Assembly (NCBI RefSeq): GCF_024653915.1
Contig: NZ_JANLGY010000009.1
Location: 62,001 to 126,000 of the forward strand
DNA: 64,000 bases
Direction of reading: 5' to 3'
Source of the DNA: Sulfuricaulis sp.
GTDB lineage: Bacteria > Pseudomonadota > Gammaproteobacteria > Acidiferrobacterales > Sulfurifustaceae
Under the pieces are notes generated by a model. That model was not told the origin of the DNA. It searched no databases and saw only the letters and a program-made list of their open reading frames with translations. Made by a program: the position numbers and the translations under genes. The first letter of the stretch is position 1. Each line of letters begins with the position of its first letter. This document shows, piece after piece, positions 27,373 through 39,461 of this stretch.

Positions 27373-27702
27373 TTACTGGATCTTGGTATTGGGATTAGCG
27401 TTGTCCTTTGCCTGCTGTTGCGCCAATTTAGCCTCTGTTAGCGCTTTCTTCGCCAGTTTCATGGCCTTATTGTACTCGCTCTCGCGCGTGACGCTGTCAC
27501 TGGCCGCGGTGGCGGCATCCATGGCTTCCTTGGATTCCTTCAGGAACTTTTCAGTATTGCTCCACAAGAAGCCGGTCTTGTTGGCCAGCTTGATTTCGTT
27601 TTCCGCCTGGGCGGCGAGCTGGTTATATTCCTCTGTGTTGATGGTGCTGGCGCAGCCGACGAATGCCAGGCTTATTGCGCACAAAATAAGCGTATGTTTC
27701 AT
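27373..27702 (-). CDS. small lipoprotein, SoxXA-binding-protein-like
   Basis: 109 residues. Lipoprotein signal LILCAISLAFVGC with lipid Cys at 17, then an alanine- and lysine-rich helical body (EIKLANKTGFLWSNTEKFL; AMKLAKKALTEAKLAQQQA). The NKTGFLW..TEKFLK segment and the A-K-rich repeats resemble SoxXA-binding proteins of thiosulfate oxidisers; an Lpp-like structural lipoprotein is the alternative. No sox genes are in the window. Single-gene unit with its own terminator. Confidence 0.45.
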   Translation of the reverse strand: MKHTLILCAISLAFVGCASTINTEEYNQLAAQAENEIKLANKTGFLWSNTEKFLKESKEAMDAATAASDSVTRESEYNKAMKLAKKALTEAKLAQQQAKDNANPNTKIQ

Positions 27703-27848
27703 CCTTATTCCTCCTGTGTCTGACCGTGTCCAGTACTGACGTCACCAAGGTAAAATACATTCCCGACAAGGTCAACAAGAACTCTGCCATTATCGTAAGG
27801 GCTTTGTGATCTTCGGGAATAGGCGTGCGGCGCCTGCCGTCGCGCCTG

Positions 27849-29340
<1,492 letters not shown>

Positions 29341-29348
29341 GAAAGAGG

Positions 29349-29428
29349 AACCACGGGGAACACGGGGGAAAGAAGAACGAGAAATTAACACGATGGCGCT
29401 CCATTCCTTTCCCCTCTTCCCCGTGGTT
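29349..29428. repeat. palindromic spacer element, CCACGGGG type (copy 1)
   Basis: AACCACGGGGAACACGGGGG on the left faces CCCCTCTTCCCCGTGGTT on the right across the guaB-guaA gap. The same family occurs at 56436-56521. Confidence 0.75.
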
Positions 29429-29436
29429 TAGCTCCT

Positions 29437-31011
29437 ATGACCGATCCGCATTCGCAAAGAATCCTCATCCTAGATTTCGGCGCGCAATACACCCAGCTGA
29501 TTGCGCGGCGCGTGCGCGAGGCCGGCGTGTATTGCGAGTTGTTTTCTTATGACGCCCCCGTCGAGGAGATACGCAAATTCGCTCCACGCGGGATCATCCT
29601 TTCCGGGGGCCCAGAATCCGTGACGCTCACGGATACCCCGCGCGCCCCCAAAGAAATATTTGATATGAAAATCCCCATTCTCGGGATTTGCTACGGCCAG
29701 CAGACCATGGCGGCGCAGCTCGGGGGCAAGGTTGAGCCCGGCGACAAGCGCGAATTCGGTTACGCGCGGGTACGCATGCACGGGCATTCGAAACTTTTCC
29801 GTGACCTGCGCGACGAGAAGGAAACATCCGGTGCGGAGTGGTTGCACGTGTGGATGAGCCACGGAGACCGCGTTACCCGGCTGCCCCCGGGTTTCAAGGT
29901 CATCGCGGAAACACCCGCCGCGCCATTCGCCGGCATTGCCGACGAGGCGCGCGGGTTCTACGGCATCCAGTTCCATCCCGAGGTGACGCACACCACGCAG
30001 GGACGTTCCATACTGCAACGTTTTGTGCACGACATCTGCGGCTGTGGTTCGCTGTGGACGCCGGGCAACATCATCGAGAGCATGGCGCAGTCAGTGCGCG
30101 CGCAGGTTGGCAAGGATGAAGTGATACTCGGCCTGTCGGGTGGTGTCGATTCCTCCGTGGTCGCGGCGCTGTTGCACCGTGCCATCGGCAAACAGCTGAC
30201 CTGCATTTTTGTGGACAACGGCCTGCTGCGCCTGAACGAGGGCGATCAGGTGATGGAAACCTTTGCGCGTCACATGGGCGTAAAGGTACTTCGGATAGAC
30301 GCGGAAGACCGGTTTCTTTCGGCGCTCAAGGGCGTGGCCGATCCGGAAAAGAAGCGCAAAATCATCGGCGGCGTCTTTATCGGTGTTTTCGAGGAAGAGG
30401 CGGCCAAGATCAAGAACGCACACTGGCTGGCGCAGGGAACGATTTACCCGGACGTGATCGAATCGGCAGCGGCCAAGACCCGGAAGGCGCATGTCATCAA
30501 GTCGCATCACAACGTCGGTGGACTACCGGAGAAAATGAACATCAAACTGCTCGAGCCGTTGCGCGAGCTGTTCAAGGACGAGGTGCGCCGTATTGGCGAG
30601 GAGTTGGGGCTGCCGCACCAGATGGTCTACCGCCATCCTTTCCCCGGGCCGGGCTTGGGCGTGCGTATCCTCGGCGAGGTGAAGAAGGAGTATGCCGAAT
30701 TGCTGCGCAAGGCGGATGCGATTTACCTGGAAGAACTGTACCGCCATGACCTCTACGACAAGATCAGTCAGGCCTTTGCGGTGTTTCTGCCGGTCAAATC
30801 CGTGGCAGTGCTCGGCGACGCGCGCGCCTACGATTACGTTATCGCATTGCGCGCAGTGGAGACGGTGGATTTCATGACGGCCAACTGGGCACCTATCCCC
30901 TACGAAATCCTCGGGACTATTTCCAATCGCATCATTAATGAAGTTCGTGGTATCTCGCGCGTGGTCTACGACATCTCCGGCAAGCCGCCGGCCACCATTG
31001 AGTGGGAGTGA
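29437..31011 (+). CDS. guaA: GMP synthase (glutamine-hydrolysing)
   Basis: 524 residues. Class I glutamine amidotransferase domain (Cys in [11 protein letters not shown]; His in [11 protein letters not shown]), ATP pyrophosphatase with the P-loop [14 protein letters not shown] (about 235), and a C-terminal dimerisation domain ending in the conserved KPPATIEWE. It converts XMP to GMP. Start preceded by no clear Shine-Dalgarno; probably co-transcribed with guaB. Confidence 0.96.
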   Translation: MTDPHSQRILILDFGAQYTQLIARRVREAGVYCELFSYDAPVEEIRKFAPRGIILSGGPESVTLTDTPRAPKEIFDMKIPILGICYGQQTMAAQLGGKVEPGDKREFGYARVRMHGHSKLFRDLRDEKETSGAEWLHVWMSHGDRVTRLPPGFKVIAETPAAPFAGIADEARGFYGIQFHPEVTHTTQGRSILQRFVHDICGCGSLWTPGNIIESMAQSVRAQVGKDEVILGLSGGVDSSVVAALLHRAIGKQLTCIFVDNGLLRLNEGDQVMETFARHMGVKVLRIDAEDRFLSALKGVADPEKKRKIIGGVFIGVFEEEAAKIKNAHWLAQGTIYPDVIESAAAKTRKAHVIKSHHNVGGLPEKMNIKLLEPLRELFKDEVRRIGEELGLPHQMVYRHPFPGPGLGVRILGEVKKEYAELLRKADAIYLEELYRHDLYDKISQAFAVFLPVKSVAVLGDARAYDYVIALRAVETVDFMTANWAPIPYEILGTISNRIINEVRGISRVVYDISGKPPATIEWE

Positions 31012-31208
31012 GAAAAAGTATAACTAACTGTTTAAAAGAAAAAATACACTCTTATCGCTAATACAATAGGAAATTTGCCGGCGACCGTCGTGTAGCAAGC
31101 GGCGCGCGGCGAAGAGTCACCACCGCTGCCTGCGGTACCGCACAGACAAGACCGGCGCCCAGCCTCAATCTGCCAGTCAACAGTCCATTCCATTCTGAGG
31201 AGTTCCCT

Positions 31209-31382
31209 ATGCCCGTCACTGCGACTGATGCGTTCAAGGTTCTTTTTGCCATCCTCCTGCCGCCGCTCGGCGTATTCCTGGAGGTCGGCTTTAAAGGCCA
31301 TTTCTGGCTCAACATCCTGTTGACCCTGCTGGGCTTCTTTCCCGGGATCATTCATGCCCTGTACGTCATTATCAAGCACTAG
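31209..31382 (+). CDS. YqaE/Pmp3-family small membrane protein
   Basis: 57 residues with two transmembrane helices: VLFAILLPPLGVFLEVG and NILLTLLGFFPGIIHALYVI, and the family signature PPLGVFLE. Such proteins sit in the cytoplasmic membrane and are linked to salt and membrane-potential stress. RBS GAGGAG lies upstream of the ATG. A second, frameshifted copy lies at 34496, on the other side of katE. Confidence 0.9.
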   Translation: MPVTATDAFKVLFAILLPPLGVFLEVGFKGHFWLNILLTLLGFFPGIIHALYVIIKH

Positions 31383-31873
31383 CGCGATTGGCGCGGTCGT
31401 CAGGGAAAATCAGGATAGGCTCTGAGCTGCTCGAGCACGAACTCGCCGAGAAGTTCATGCTCACTGGCGGGCCGGGGGGCAGCATGTCAACTGTACAGCC
31501 AGCGGCGTGCAACTGCGCTTCATTGTGACTGGGAACACCCTATAAGTGCTTCAGCGCTGTTTGTCCTCCGGCGCGTCTATTGCTGGGGGATTTGAAGGTG
31601 AATCGCGAAAATAAAAAGGCAATATCGTTGCCTGTCGATTTGCAGGAGCGACAAGACGGATGTTTAACCATCAGCTCGAGGGAAGGGGGCAGTCGCGTCG
31701 GTGCGTTCCGCACTGAGCGCTAAAGCGGAGCTGGACGACTGAGGCAGATCCTGCGCGGGGCGTGCGTTCGTTTCCGCACAGACAACTCTCGCCTAGAGAC
31801 ATGAAAATTGCAAAAGCCGGCGGTTCGAGCGGCATATCGATTGTCCACATTTCCCCTTCTTTGGAGAAAAATA
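31383..31873. other. 491-bp gap between pmp3 and katE
   Basis: No convincing gene. Small hairpins are visible (GGCAA TATCG TTGCC near 31618; GTGCGTTCCGCAC near 31700), and GGAG precedes the katE start. No strong sigma70 promoter is evident; katE is often under stress sigma control. Confidence 0.4.
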
Positions 31874-34264
31874 ATGGCCACCAACAAAAAATCAACTCGG
31901 TCGTCGCGAGCGAAAAGCAAAGGCAAGAAGTCCGCCACGGCAGCGCAGGCCCGGGACGGCGTGCTCAGAACTAACGACGTCGTCGCGGAGCAAGCCAACG
32001 CAAGCGACCACTTTGTCGCCGCGATGCCCTATAACCGCAGTAAAGAACTCGAGTACGGTCACGACAACGCCGTGGCGCCAGCGCCCGGAGTGACTGTAGA
32101 GCCGGGCGCCAGTACGTTGACCGCGAGCACGACGACTGAGGAAACCGAGACTGCGAAAACCGGCGGCGCCGCGCCGCTCGGAACGAACCCGACCGTCGCT
32201 TCGCTCGACCGGGTCAGAGTCGATGCAAGCGATCGACCGTTGACGACCAATCAAGGTGTTCACATTAGCGACAACCAGAACACGTTGAAAGCCGGATTGC
32301 GTGGGCCATCGTTACTCGAAGATTTCATTCTGCGGGAAAAAATCACGCATTTCGATCACGAACGCATCCCGGAGCGAATCGTCCATGCACGCGGGTCAGG
32401 CGCGCATGGATACTTCGAAGCCTATGATGCGCTCACCAAGTACACTCGCGCGGCGCCGTTCGCCAAGAAAGGCAAAATCACGCCCGTGTTCGTACGCTTT
32501 TCCACCGTGGCCGGCGAACGCGGTTCGAAAGACACCGCGCGCGACGCGCGTGGCTTCGCGGTGAAGTTCTATACCGACGAAGGCAACTGGGACCTGGTCG
32601 GGAACAACATACCGGTATTCTTCATTCAGGATGCGATGAAGTTTCCCGATCTGGTCCACGCCGTCAAGCCGGAGCCGCATCACGGTATGCCGCAAGCGGC
32701 GTCGGCGCATGATACGTTCTGGGATTTCGTCTCCCTGATGCCGGAGTCCACTCATATGCTGATGTGGCTGATGTCGGATCGCGCGATACCGCGCAGTTTT
32801 CGGATGATGCAAGGATTTGGCGTACATACGTTTCGCCTGATCAACGCGCAGGGTGAATCGGTATTCTGCAAGTTCCACTGGAAGCCGCTCCAGGGAACAC
32901 ATTCACTCGTCTGGGACGAAGCTGTGAAAATATCGGGCGCGGACCCCGATTTTCATCGGCGTGATTTGTGGGAAGCCATCGAGTCGGGCGAATTCCCGGA
33001 ATGGGAGCTGGGGCTGCAGATATTCAGTGAGGAACAAGCCGAAGGCTTCAGCTTCGATGTGCTCGACTCGACCAAGCTGGTGCCGGAGGAACTCGTGCCG
33101 CTTCTGCCCGTCGGACGCATGGTTCTCAACCGCAACCCTGACAACTTCTTCGCGGAAACCGAGCAGGTCGCGTTCTGCGCGGCGCACATCGTACCGGGCA
33201 TCGACTTCTCCAATGATCCGTTGCTTGCCGGTCGAATCCATTCCTATGCGGATACGCAGATCACGCGACTCGGCGGCCCTAATTTTCACGAGATCCCGAT
33301 CAATTCGCCGCTTGCGCCGGTACAGAACAACCAACGCGATGGCATGCACCGTCAGGCGCTGCATCGCGGGCGCGTTGCCTACGAGCCGAATTCATTGGCT
33401 GGTGGCTGCCCCTTTCAAGCCGGAACAGCAGGATTCGTGTCCTTTCCCGAGGCCATTGCCGATGACAAAGTCCGCGGAAAACCGGAAAAGTTCGCCGAGC
33501 ACTATGCGCAGGCCACGTTGTTCTTCGACAGCCAGACAGCTGTCGAGAAAGCTCATATTGCAGCCGCATTCCGCTTCGAGCTGAGCAAGGTTGGAGTTCC
33601 CGCCATACGTGAGCGGATGTTGTCCTCGCTGGCGAACGTTTCTCGGGAACTGGCCGCAGAGGTCGCGGCCGGTTTGGGCATGGAGGTGCCCAAAGCAATG
33701 CCGAAGGCTATCGCCGATCCGGAGCCGCCGGAGGTGACCGTTTCTCCGGCGTTGTCGCTGACGGCGCTGCCGGGCGAACGCGGTATCCGCACACGTCAGA
33801 TTGCTGTGTTGGTCGAGGATGGCGTCCACCATGCCTCGCTCGTCAGCCTTTATAGTGCGCTGGCCGACGCGGGTGCAGTTGTTCATTTCGTGGGGCCACG
33901 GGTGGGCATGTTCGTCGACGACTCCGGCGAGAAAATAGAAGCAGACAAGTCGATGGAGAATTCTCCGGCAGTCCTGTTCGATGCGCTGGTGGTGCCCGAT
34001 GGAAGCGGGGCGGTGCAGGCGCTCGCGGGGAACGGACATACGATGGAGTTCGTCAAAGATCAGTTCAGGCACTGCAAATCGATTCTGGCATTGGGCGCCG
34101 GACGGGAGCTGCTGGAAATGACAGGCATCGGATCAGCCATGGACGAAGACCCGGGTATCCTGCTGGCGGAGGGCGCCGACGCGTCCAAGATCGCATCGGC
34201 ATTCATCGATAGTATCGCCGCCCATCGCCATCCATCCCGCGACAGAGACCCACCCTTTATCTGA
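31874..34264 (+). CDS. katE: large-subunit catalase HPII
   Basis: 796 residues from the ATG at 31874, with TTTGGAGAA as ribosome binding site; an in-frame ATG 66 bp upstream lacks one. A basic, low-complexity N-terminus ([17 protein letters not shown]) precedes the catalase core ([20 protein letters not shown]; catalytic His in [14 protein letters not shown]; haem-side [14 protein letters not shown]) and a C-terminal DJ-1/flavodoxin-like domain (from about 640: [16 protein letters not shown]). It breaks down hydrogen peroxide. Lies in the accessory stretch between guaA and tadA. Confidence 0.95.
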   Translation: MATNKKSTRSSRAKSKGKKSATAAQARDGVLRTNDVVAEQANASDHFVAAMPYNRSKELEYGHDNAVAPAPGVTVEPGASTLTASTTTEETETAKTGGAAPLGTNPTVASLDRVRVDASDRPLTTNQGVHISDNQNTLKAGLRGPSLLEDFILREKITHFDHERIPERIVHARGSGAHGYFEAYDALTKYTRAAPFAKKGKITPVFVRFSTVAGERGSKDTARDARGFAVKFYTDEGNWDLVGNNIPVFFIQDAMKFPDLVHAVKPEPHHGMPQAASAHDTFWDFVSLMPESTHMLMWLMSDRAIPRSFRMMQGFGVHTFRLINAQGESVFCKFHWKPLQGTHSLVWDEAVKISGADPDFHRRDLWEAIESGEFPEWELGLQIFSEEQAEGFSFDVLDSTKLVPEELVPLLPVGRMVLNRNPDNFFAETEQVAFCAAHIVPGIDFSNDPLLAGRIHSYADTQITRLGGPNFHEIPINSPLAPVQNNQRDGMHRQALHRGRVAYEPNSLAGGCPFQAGTAGFVSFPEAIADDKVRGKPEKFAEHYAQATLFFDSQTAVEKAHIAAAFRFELSKVGVPAIRERMLSSLANVSRELAAEVAAGLGMEVPKAMPKAIADPEPPEVTVSPALSLTALPGERGIRTRQIAVLVEDGVHHASLVSLYSALADAGAVVHFVGPRVGMFVDDSGEKIEADKSMENSPAVLFDALVVPDGSGAVQALAGNGHTMEFVKDQFRHCKSILALGAGRELLEMTGIGSAMDEDPGILLAEGADASKIASAFIDSIAAHRHPSRDRDPPFI

Positions 34265-34495
34265 GATCAAGAGGCGGTCAGTCCCCTGGTCTCCGTTGGC
34301 GGGACATTGCCGGTCCAAAGGCCTGATGCAGTGCAAAAGTTGTGCTATCCGCTCGAGAAGCCCCGCCAAAGCGACGGCGCTGAGCGGCTATGTGGAGTAT
34401 TGCACCGACCCGCAGCGCTTCGCTGCCTACCATTCGAAATCAACGGCCGAGGCTTTCGCCCCTGCCGTCTTCATCCATCGCCAGGAGCAAAGCCA

Positions 34496-34655
34496 TTGGA
34501 CTTGTTACGCATCATCATCGCGATTCTTCTGCCGCCGCTCGGCGTCTTCCTGCAGGAAGGCTCTCGGCAAGCATTTCTGGATCAACATTCTGCTCACGCT
34601 GCTCGGCTACATTCCCGGCATCGTTCACGCCGTGTGGATCATCGTCAAGCGATGA
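34496..34655 (+). pseudogene. frameshifted second Pmp3 copy
   Basis: A TTG start with AGGAG upstream gives MDLLRIIIAILLPPLGVFLQ, then the frame breaks; the next frame continues GKHFWINILLTLLGYIPG and IVHAVWIIVKR. One extra T in GGCTCTCGGCAAG (about 34562-34574) explains the shift relative to the copy at 31209. Either a genuine pseudogene or a sequencing error; reads would decide. Confidence 0.75.
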
Positions 34656-34682
34656 ACATGGCGCTGGCGCCAGCGCGCGGCG

Positions 34683-35051
34683 ATGCCGCCGGCTGACGCG
34701 CCGCCGCGCCGGCCTGCCGACGTGCGCATGCGCGTGCACCGGCTCGCGCGTCTGATGGACAGTTCGATCCGTCTGCCCGGCGGTTTCCGCATCGGGGTCG
34801 ACGGGCTCATCGGGCTGGTCCCGGTGGTCGGCGATCTCGCGACGGCCGGGGCGTCGTTCTACATCGTCGCGCAGGCGGCGCGCGCGGGTGTGCCCGCCAG
34901 CGCGCTCGCGCGCATGGTGCTGAACGTCGCGCTGGATGCCGTGGCCGGCGCGATCCCGGTGCTCGGGGACGTGTTCGATGTCGCGTTCAAGGCTAATCTG
35001 CGCAACGCCAGGCTAATGGATGCGTATCTGGATCGAAGCGCACCGCGCTGA
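34683..35051 (+). CDS. DUF4112-family membrane protein
   Basis: 122 residues. Contains the DUF4112 pattern LARLMDSSIRLPG, then GVDGLIGLVPVVGDLAT and two hydrophobic hairpins (AGASFYIVAQAARAGV; DAVAGAIPVLGDVFDVAFKAN). Inner-membrane protein of unknown role, common next to stress genes. High GC, unlike the next two minus-strand genes, which suggests separate origins. Confidence 0.85.
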   Translation: MPPADAPPRRPADVRMRVHRLARLMDSSIRLPGGFRIGVDGLIGLVPVVGDLATAGASFYIVAQAARAGVPASALARMVLNVALDAVAGAIPVLGDVFDVAFKANLRNARLMDAYLDRSAPR

Positions 35052-35232
35052 TCGCGATCGCCGTCCCGCGCTGCATCTAGCGTCAGAAGTTCACTTCCAA
35101 CGTGCGCTTTGATTGCGGTGGTGGATCGATGTGTGGATCCTGGACGTGGTTGCGCTTCAGGTTTCTCGCAAACATGCTGCGACTAACCGGTGGAAGCTCG
35201 TATCGTCGTCAAATGTTCAGCTGGCATGCCGG

Positions 35233-35271
35233 AGAAAACACACAACTGCAGTGCTGCAGTCATGTGTTTTC
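35233..35271. terminator. strong hairpin downstream of the DUF4112 gene
   Basis: GAAAACACA ... CTGCAG TG CTGCAG ... TGTGTTTTC, nearly a perfect palindrome. It lies between convergent genes (DUF4112 gene forward, glycine-zipper gene reverse) and probably serves as a terminator for one or both; there is no long T-tract. Confidence 0.6.
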
Positions 35272-35285
35272 GGATGGACTTGCGC

Positions 35286-35840
35286 CTACAATCTTTGGCT
35301 TATACGGTCTGATTTGTCCGATTTACTGACACCCGTTTCGCCTGTGATTGAAACATCCTCAGCTTCTGCATCTTCCATGATGTCTTTGATGCGCTGGGCC
35401 TCATCACTATCGTTTGAATGGGCAGAAATTAGAATATTCCCATTCTTCACTTTGTCTTCATACTGTTTGGCTTCGTACTCAGGCATACCCATGCCCACCA
35501 AGGCGCCAGCAACGCCGCCAATTGCTGCACCAACGGCGGCGCCACTCAAGGCCGCCATGATTGGGCCGGCCGCGATAAATGGACCAACGCCTGGAATTGC
35601 CAATGCGCCAATTCCCGCGAGTAGACCCAACACGCCGCCAGCTACGCCGCCGGCACTGACACCAATCGTGGTTCCTTCAGGTGCTTTGGTATTGTGCTCA
35701 TGGGAAAAATCGCGATTTCCGCTAAGGTCGGGTAGCAGGACCGAAATATTGGTGGTCAATATGCCCGAATCTTTCAGGTTAGTGACAATTGTTTCTGCCT
35801 GGTCTCTGGTGTTGGCAAGACATATAACGGCTTTTGACAT
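35286..35840 (-). CDS. general-stress-protein-17M-like glycine-zipper protein
   Basis: 184 residues. An N-terminal alpha/beta domain (AVICLANTRDQAETIVTNLK) of the GSP17M type, then a glycine/alanine-rich zipper (about 60-115: GVSAGGVAGGVLGLLAGIGA), then an acidic helical tail. The pattern fits stress proteins that insert into or coat membranes. AT-richer than neighbours. Co-oriented with the BON gene 29 bp upstream and probably in one operon with it. Confidence 0.75.
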   Translation of the reverse strand: MSKAVICLANTRDQAETIVTNLKDSGILTTNISVLLPDLSGNRDFSHEHNTKAPEGTTIGVSAGGVAGGVLGLLAGIGALAIPGVGPFIAAGPIMAALSGAAVGAAIGGVAGALVGMGMPEYEAKQYEDKVKNGNILISAHSNDSDEAQRIKDIMEDAEAEDVSITGETGVSKSDKSDRISQRL

Positions 35841-35869
35841 GATGGTCTCCTAAGTAATGTGTGAAATAT

Positions 35870-36262
35870 TCATTTAACTTCAAGTTGGTTGTTCAGAGTT
35901 TTAAGTCCCGGTACTGCTTTCGCCAATTCGGCGATCCTCACACTTTCTGCGCTGCTGTCGACTGGCCCTCTTAACGTAACGTCACCGTTCTGAGTGATTA
36001 TCTTGATATTCTTCGCGTCCCTTGAGAAGTTTTCTCTCATAATGGACTTGCGAATTGACTGGGTAATGTTTATGTCCGCCTCTGAGTTGGATTGGTCAAG
36101 AGGCGTTAGTGTCTGCCCATTAACATCACGTTTATTGATGTTAGTGTTATCCGGGGCAGACCGTTCCCTTGCTGTGGATATGTCAGTCGCTGATTGGTCT
36201 TCCGCCTGTGCGATGAAGGTGGCAAACATTAAACATACAGCGGCTAAAACAGGTTTATTCAT
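35870..36262 (-). CDS. periplasmic BON-domain protein
   Basis: 130 residues. A signal peptide (PVLAAVCLMFATFIAQA) is followed by a single BON domain (about 60-130: INITQSIRKSIMRENFSRDA, then ITQNGDVTLRGPV). BON proteins such as OsmY bind lipids or protect the envelope under osmotic stress. Probably first gene of a two-gene stress operon with the glycine-zipper gene. Confidence 0.85.
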   Translation of the reverse strand: MNKPVLAAVCLMFATFIAQAEDQSATDISTARERSAPDNTNINKRDVNGQTLTPLDQSNSEADINITQSIRKSIMRENFSRDAKNIKIITQNGDVTLRGPVDSSAESVRIAELAKAVPGLKTLNNQLEVK

Positions 36263-36429
36263 GATGATCCCTCAATGATGGTTATCAAGACAGATTATTA
36301 ACGTGTCGTGAGAATACCGAAGTAGCAGAGAGGCACACTAATGCTTTACATATCTCTTGTCCGTACGTTACCCAACACAAGAAGTGATTTCAGAAATCCG
36401 AATAGGCATCGAGGAAAACAAGAGAGACA

Positions 36430-36875
36430 AAGAAGAATGGTGCTTGATTTGAATCTGGTCGAATAGCTGGATAACGTCTCGCAAGCCTGCAAAGTGATGG
36501 GGCTGTCTCGTCACACGTTTTATCGGTCTAAAACGGCGTTGAAGACGGTGGCGTTGAAGCCCTGTTCGAGAAGATCCGTCGCAAGCCCAATCCAAAAAAC
36601 CGCTTTGACGAAGTGACGGAAGACGCCGTGCTTCGGCACGCCATTGATTTTCCGGCGCACGGCCAAGTCAGAGCGAGCAATGAGTTGCGCAAGCTCGGTG
36701 TGTTTGTCTCCGCGAGCGGTGTGCGCAGTATCTGGCTACGCCATGGTGATGTCGGTACCTGAAAGGCATCGGCCGCGTCTATCAACAGACATTTGTCGAT
36801 ACCTACTCCAAGGTCGCCTTCGCCAAGCTAGATACGACCAAGTCGCCGCAGACATGCTCGACGATCGCGTCCGCA
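36430..36875 (+). pseudogene. remnant of an IS481-family transposase
   Basis: Conceptual translation gives NVSQACKVMGLSRHTFYR and GGVEALFEKIRRKPNPKNR, then ASNELRKLGVFVSASGVRSI, all typical of IS481 N-terminal HTH. The core resumes with GRVYQQTFVDTYSKVAFAKL near 36775 after a large internal deletion. Stops and a frameshift break the gene; most of the DDE domain is missing. No terminal repeats were found. Confidence 0.75.
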
Positions 36876-36879
36876 GACC

Positions 36880-37280
36880 ACCCTCAAACTGAAGGTCGAG
36901 ATCAATACGCGTGAGCATGAAAGCCGGTATGGCACCAAACAATATCCGTTCGAAGTTGACAGCAGTTGGTATCAGGCGAAAACCGATATCTTGTCTTTCG
37001 AGCCCGAGGAATTGTTCGGGACCAAGCTGCACGCCTTGATTCAGCGACGCAAGAACCGTAACCTGTTTGACTTACATGGAGGACTCAGGCAACTCTCGTT
37101 GGACCCCGGCAAACTCATTGCTTCTTCGAGCATTACCTGGCGCTGGATGGATGACATCGCGCTGCTGTTACCTGGCCGACATCCGGTTCGATGATGACGC
37201 CGCCATGGTTGCATTCACTCACGTTTGGCGAGAATTGATTGTGTGGATAAAAGGTGCTCCGTGGAAGCTGTCCGACAGGT
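36880..37280 (+). pseudogene. C-terminal remnant of an AbiEii-type nucleotidyltransferase toxin
   Basis: Broken translation reads LKLKVEINTREHESRYG, LSFEPEELFGTKLHALIQRR, KNRNLFDLHGGL, then after a frameshift RFDDDAAMVAFTHVWREL. These match the C-terminal half of AbiEii/type IV toxin nucleotidyltransferases. The catalytic N-terminus and the AbiEi antitoxin are missing; the fragment begins at the end of the IS481 remnant, so the transposon probably caused the truncation. Family identity is from memory of the motif set. Confidence 0.7.
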
Positions 37281-37392
37281 GATCAATGAATTGCGCAAGG
37301 GCAAGATGCCGAACTTGCTGAGATAGACGGAAGTTTTGCTGCAGAATCACATGTTGGTGCAGGGCGACCCTCTCTTTGAACCTGAGACCTGA

Positions 37393-37854
<462 letters not shown>

Positions 37855-37856
37855 GT

Positions 37857-39311
37857 TCAGATAGCAGGCGCCTTCAGGTCGAAGGCCTTCGGTTTTTTCT
37901 TTACTTTTTCTTCCTCATCTATTTTTACCAGGACATCATAATATGTCCGCACACGGTTGACGAAGAGCACGGGCTCCATCCCGCGGGCATAGCCGAATTT
38001 AGTCTTGATGTGCCAAGCCTCGTCGGCGAGCCAGGGGAGATAATTCTTCACATCGTTCCACTTGTTCGGGTCCCGCCCCTGTTTTTGCGTGAGAATGCGC
38101 GCGTCTTCCAGATGGTTAATGCCGATGTTGTAGGACGCGAGCGCCATCCACAACCGGTCCGGTTCAGTGACCCCGGGCGGCATGCGTTCAATCAGGTTCT
38201 TGATATAACGCGCCCCCCCGCCGATGCTCTCGGCGGCGTCCAGACGGTCCTTGATACCCAGATGACTGGCGGTTTCTTCCGTCAGCATCATTATTCCGCG
38301 CACACCGGTCGGTGAAGTGGCCTCGGGATCCCAGAAGGATTCCTGATAACCGATGGCGGCGAGCAGACGCCAGTCCAGGCCGTATTGTTTGCCGGCCTTT
38401 TCGAAAAAAAGCTGATACCGCGGCAGGATACTGCGTAACCGCACCTTGTAGACGCTGAGGTTGATGAAATTCGATCGGCTGGCCGGGCCGTAATAGCGAT
38501 CGACCAGTTGCGCCAGCTCGCCCGAAGCACGGCTTTTCGCCAGAAATTTCATGGCCGCGTCATGCAGGCTCTGGTCCGGGCCTTGGGGAAAGGCCCAAGC
38601 CAGCGATTCCGGGTTCGAGAAACTGAAGGCTATCTGAAGATCGGGAAAGTACTGTCGGTTGACCGCTACGATGTTCGAGTCCGCGATGGTGATTTCCAGC
38701 AATCCTTGCCACACGGTTAGCAGTAACTCCTCGGTTTCCTTGTCTACTTCGGCCCACTTCAACTCCGGGTATTCCTGTTGGAGATGAGTCAGGCGCTCGG
38801 CGTAGCTCGTTCCGGATTGCACTTCGATCTGACGCCCGATCAGTTCCTGGACATTAGTGGGGCGCGTGGTCCCCAGCCGGTAGATCACCTGCTGCCGGAT
38901 TTCCTGGTAGAGCGGACCGAATTGCACCAGCTTGGCGCGCGATTCGGTTACCGTGATGCCGGCGGCCGCCATGTTGGCCTCGCCATTGATAAAGCGGGGA
39001 ATGATGTCGCTGAATTTCTCGGCCACGATGAAGCGGGGATTCACGCCCAGAGACTCGGCGAAACTCTTCACCAGATCATGCTCGAACCCGGCCGGTCCTT
39101 CCGGCGTTTCGAAATAGGTGGTCGGGCTCGCGCGCGTCAGCACCACCAGTTCGCCGGCGGCGATGATCGATTGCAGCTTGTTTTTCTCAAACAGCGAGCA
39201 GGACAGAAAACAGGGAATGAGCAAGGCAATCAGCAGGGCAGAGCGGAAGTGATGGGAATTGGTATGCAGCGTTCCGATCCATCGCTCAAGCAGGTTACGA
39301 TTCATAGGCAT
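37857..39311 (-). CDS. mltF: membrane-bound lytic murein transglycosylase F
   Basis: 484 residues. An N-terminal hydrophobic segment (SALLIALLIPCFLSC, a possible lipobox) leads to a periplasmic SBP_bac_3 domain (about 50-270: VVLTRASPTTYFETPEGPAG) and a C-terminal SLT domain with the catalytic Glu in AIGYQESFWDPEATSPTG. It cleaves peptidoglycan to 1,6-anhydromuropeptides. Convergent with tadA, only two bases apart. Confidence 0.93.
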   Translation of the reverse strand: MPMNRNLLERWIGTLHTNSHHFRSALLIALLIPCFLSCSLFEKNKLQSIIAAGELVVLTRASPTTYFETPEGPAGFEHDLVKSFAESLGVNPRFIVAEKFSDIIPRFINGEANMAAAGITVTESRAKLVQFGPLYQEIRQQVIYRLGTTRPTNVQELIGRQIEVQSGTSYAERLTHLQQEYPELKWAEVDKETEELLLTVWQGLLEITIADSNIVAVNRQYFPDLQIAFSFSNPESLAWAFPQGPDQSLHDAAMKFLAKSRASGELAQLVDRYYGPASRSNFINLSVYKVRLRSILPRYQLFFEKAGKQYGLDWRLLAAIGYQESFWDPEATSPTGVRGIMMLTEETASHLGIKDRLDAAESIGGGARYIKNLIERMPPGVTEPDRLWMALASYNIGINHLEDARILTQKQGRDPNKWNDVKNYLPWLADEAWHIKTKFGYARGMEPVLFVNRVRTYYDVLVKIDEEEKVKKKPKAFDLKAPAI

Positions 39312-39375
39312 AAGCTAGTGCAGCAGGAAGAACTTGTCACGCATGTGTTGGTGTGGCTGAAAAGATGCTTGCTGC

Positions 39376-39381
39376 TATAAT
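39376..39381 (+). promoter_or_regulatory. -10 box before the broken tRNA-Ser(CGA) copy
   Basis: Perfect TATAAT 11 bp upstream of the broken tRNA; the -35 box is not clear. Confidence 0.45.
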
Positions 39382-39392
39382 CTGGCCCCTCC

Positions 39393-39461
39393 GGAGAGAT
39401 ACCGAAGCGGTCACAACGGCGCTGACTCGAAATCAGGTGTGCAAAACGCCAGAGGGTTCGA
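39393..39461 (+). pseudogene. broken tRNA-Ser(CGA): 5' part up to the T-loop
   Basis: The sequence follows the intact tRNA-Ser(CGA) at 39702 through acceptor 5' strand, D-arm, anticodon arm (loop CTCGAAA) and variable arm, ending GGGTTCGA. Eight or so differences, several in the variable arm, show decay. After the T-loop a 182-bp structured insert follows, then ATCCCTCCC (39644-39652) resumes; the 3' acceptor strand is missing. Confidence 0.8.
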
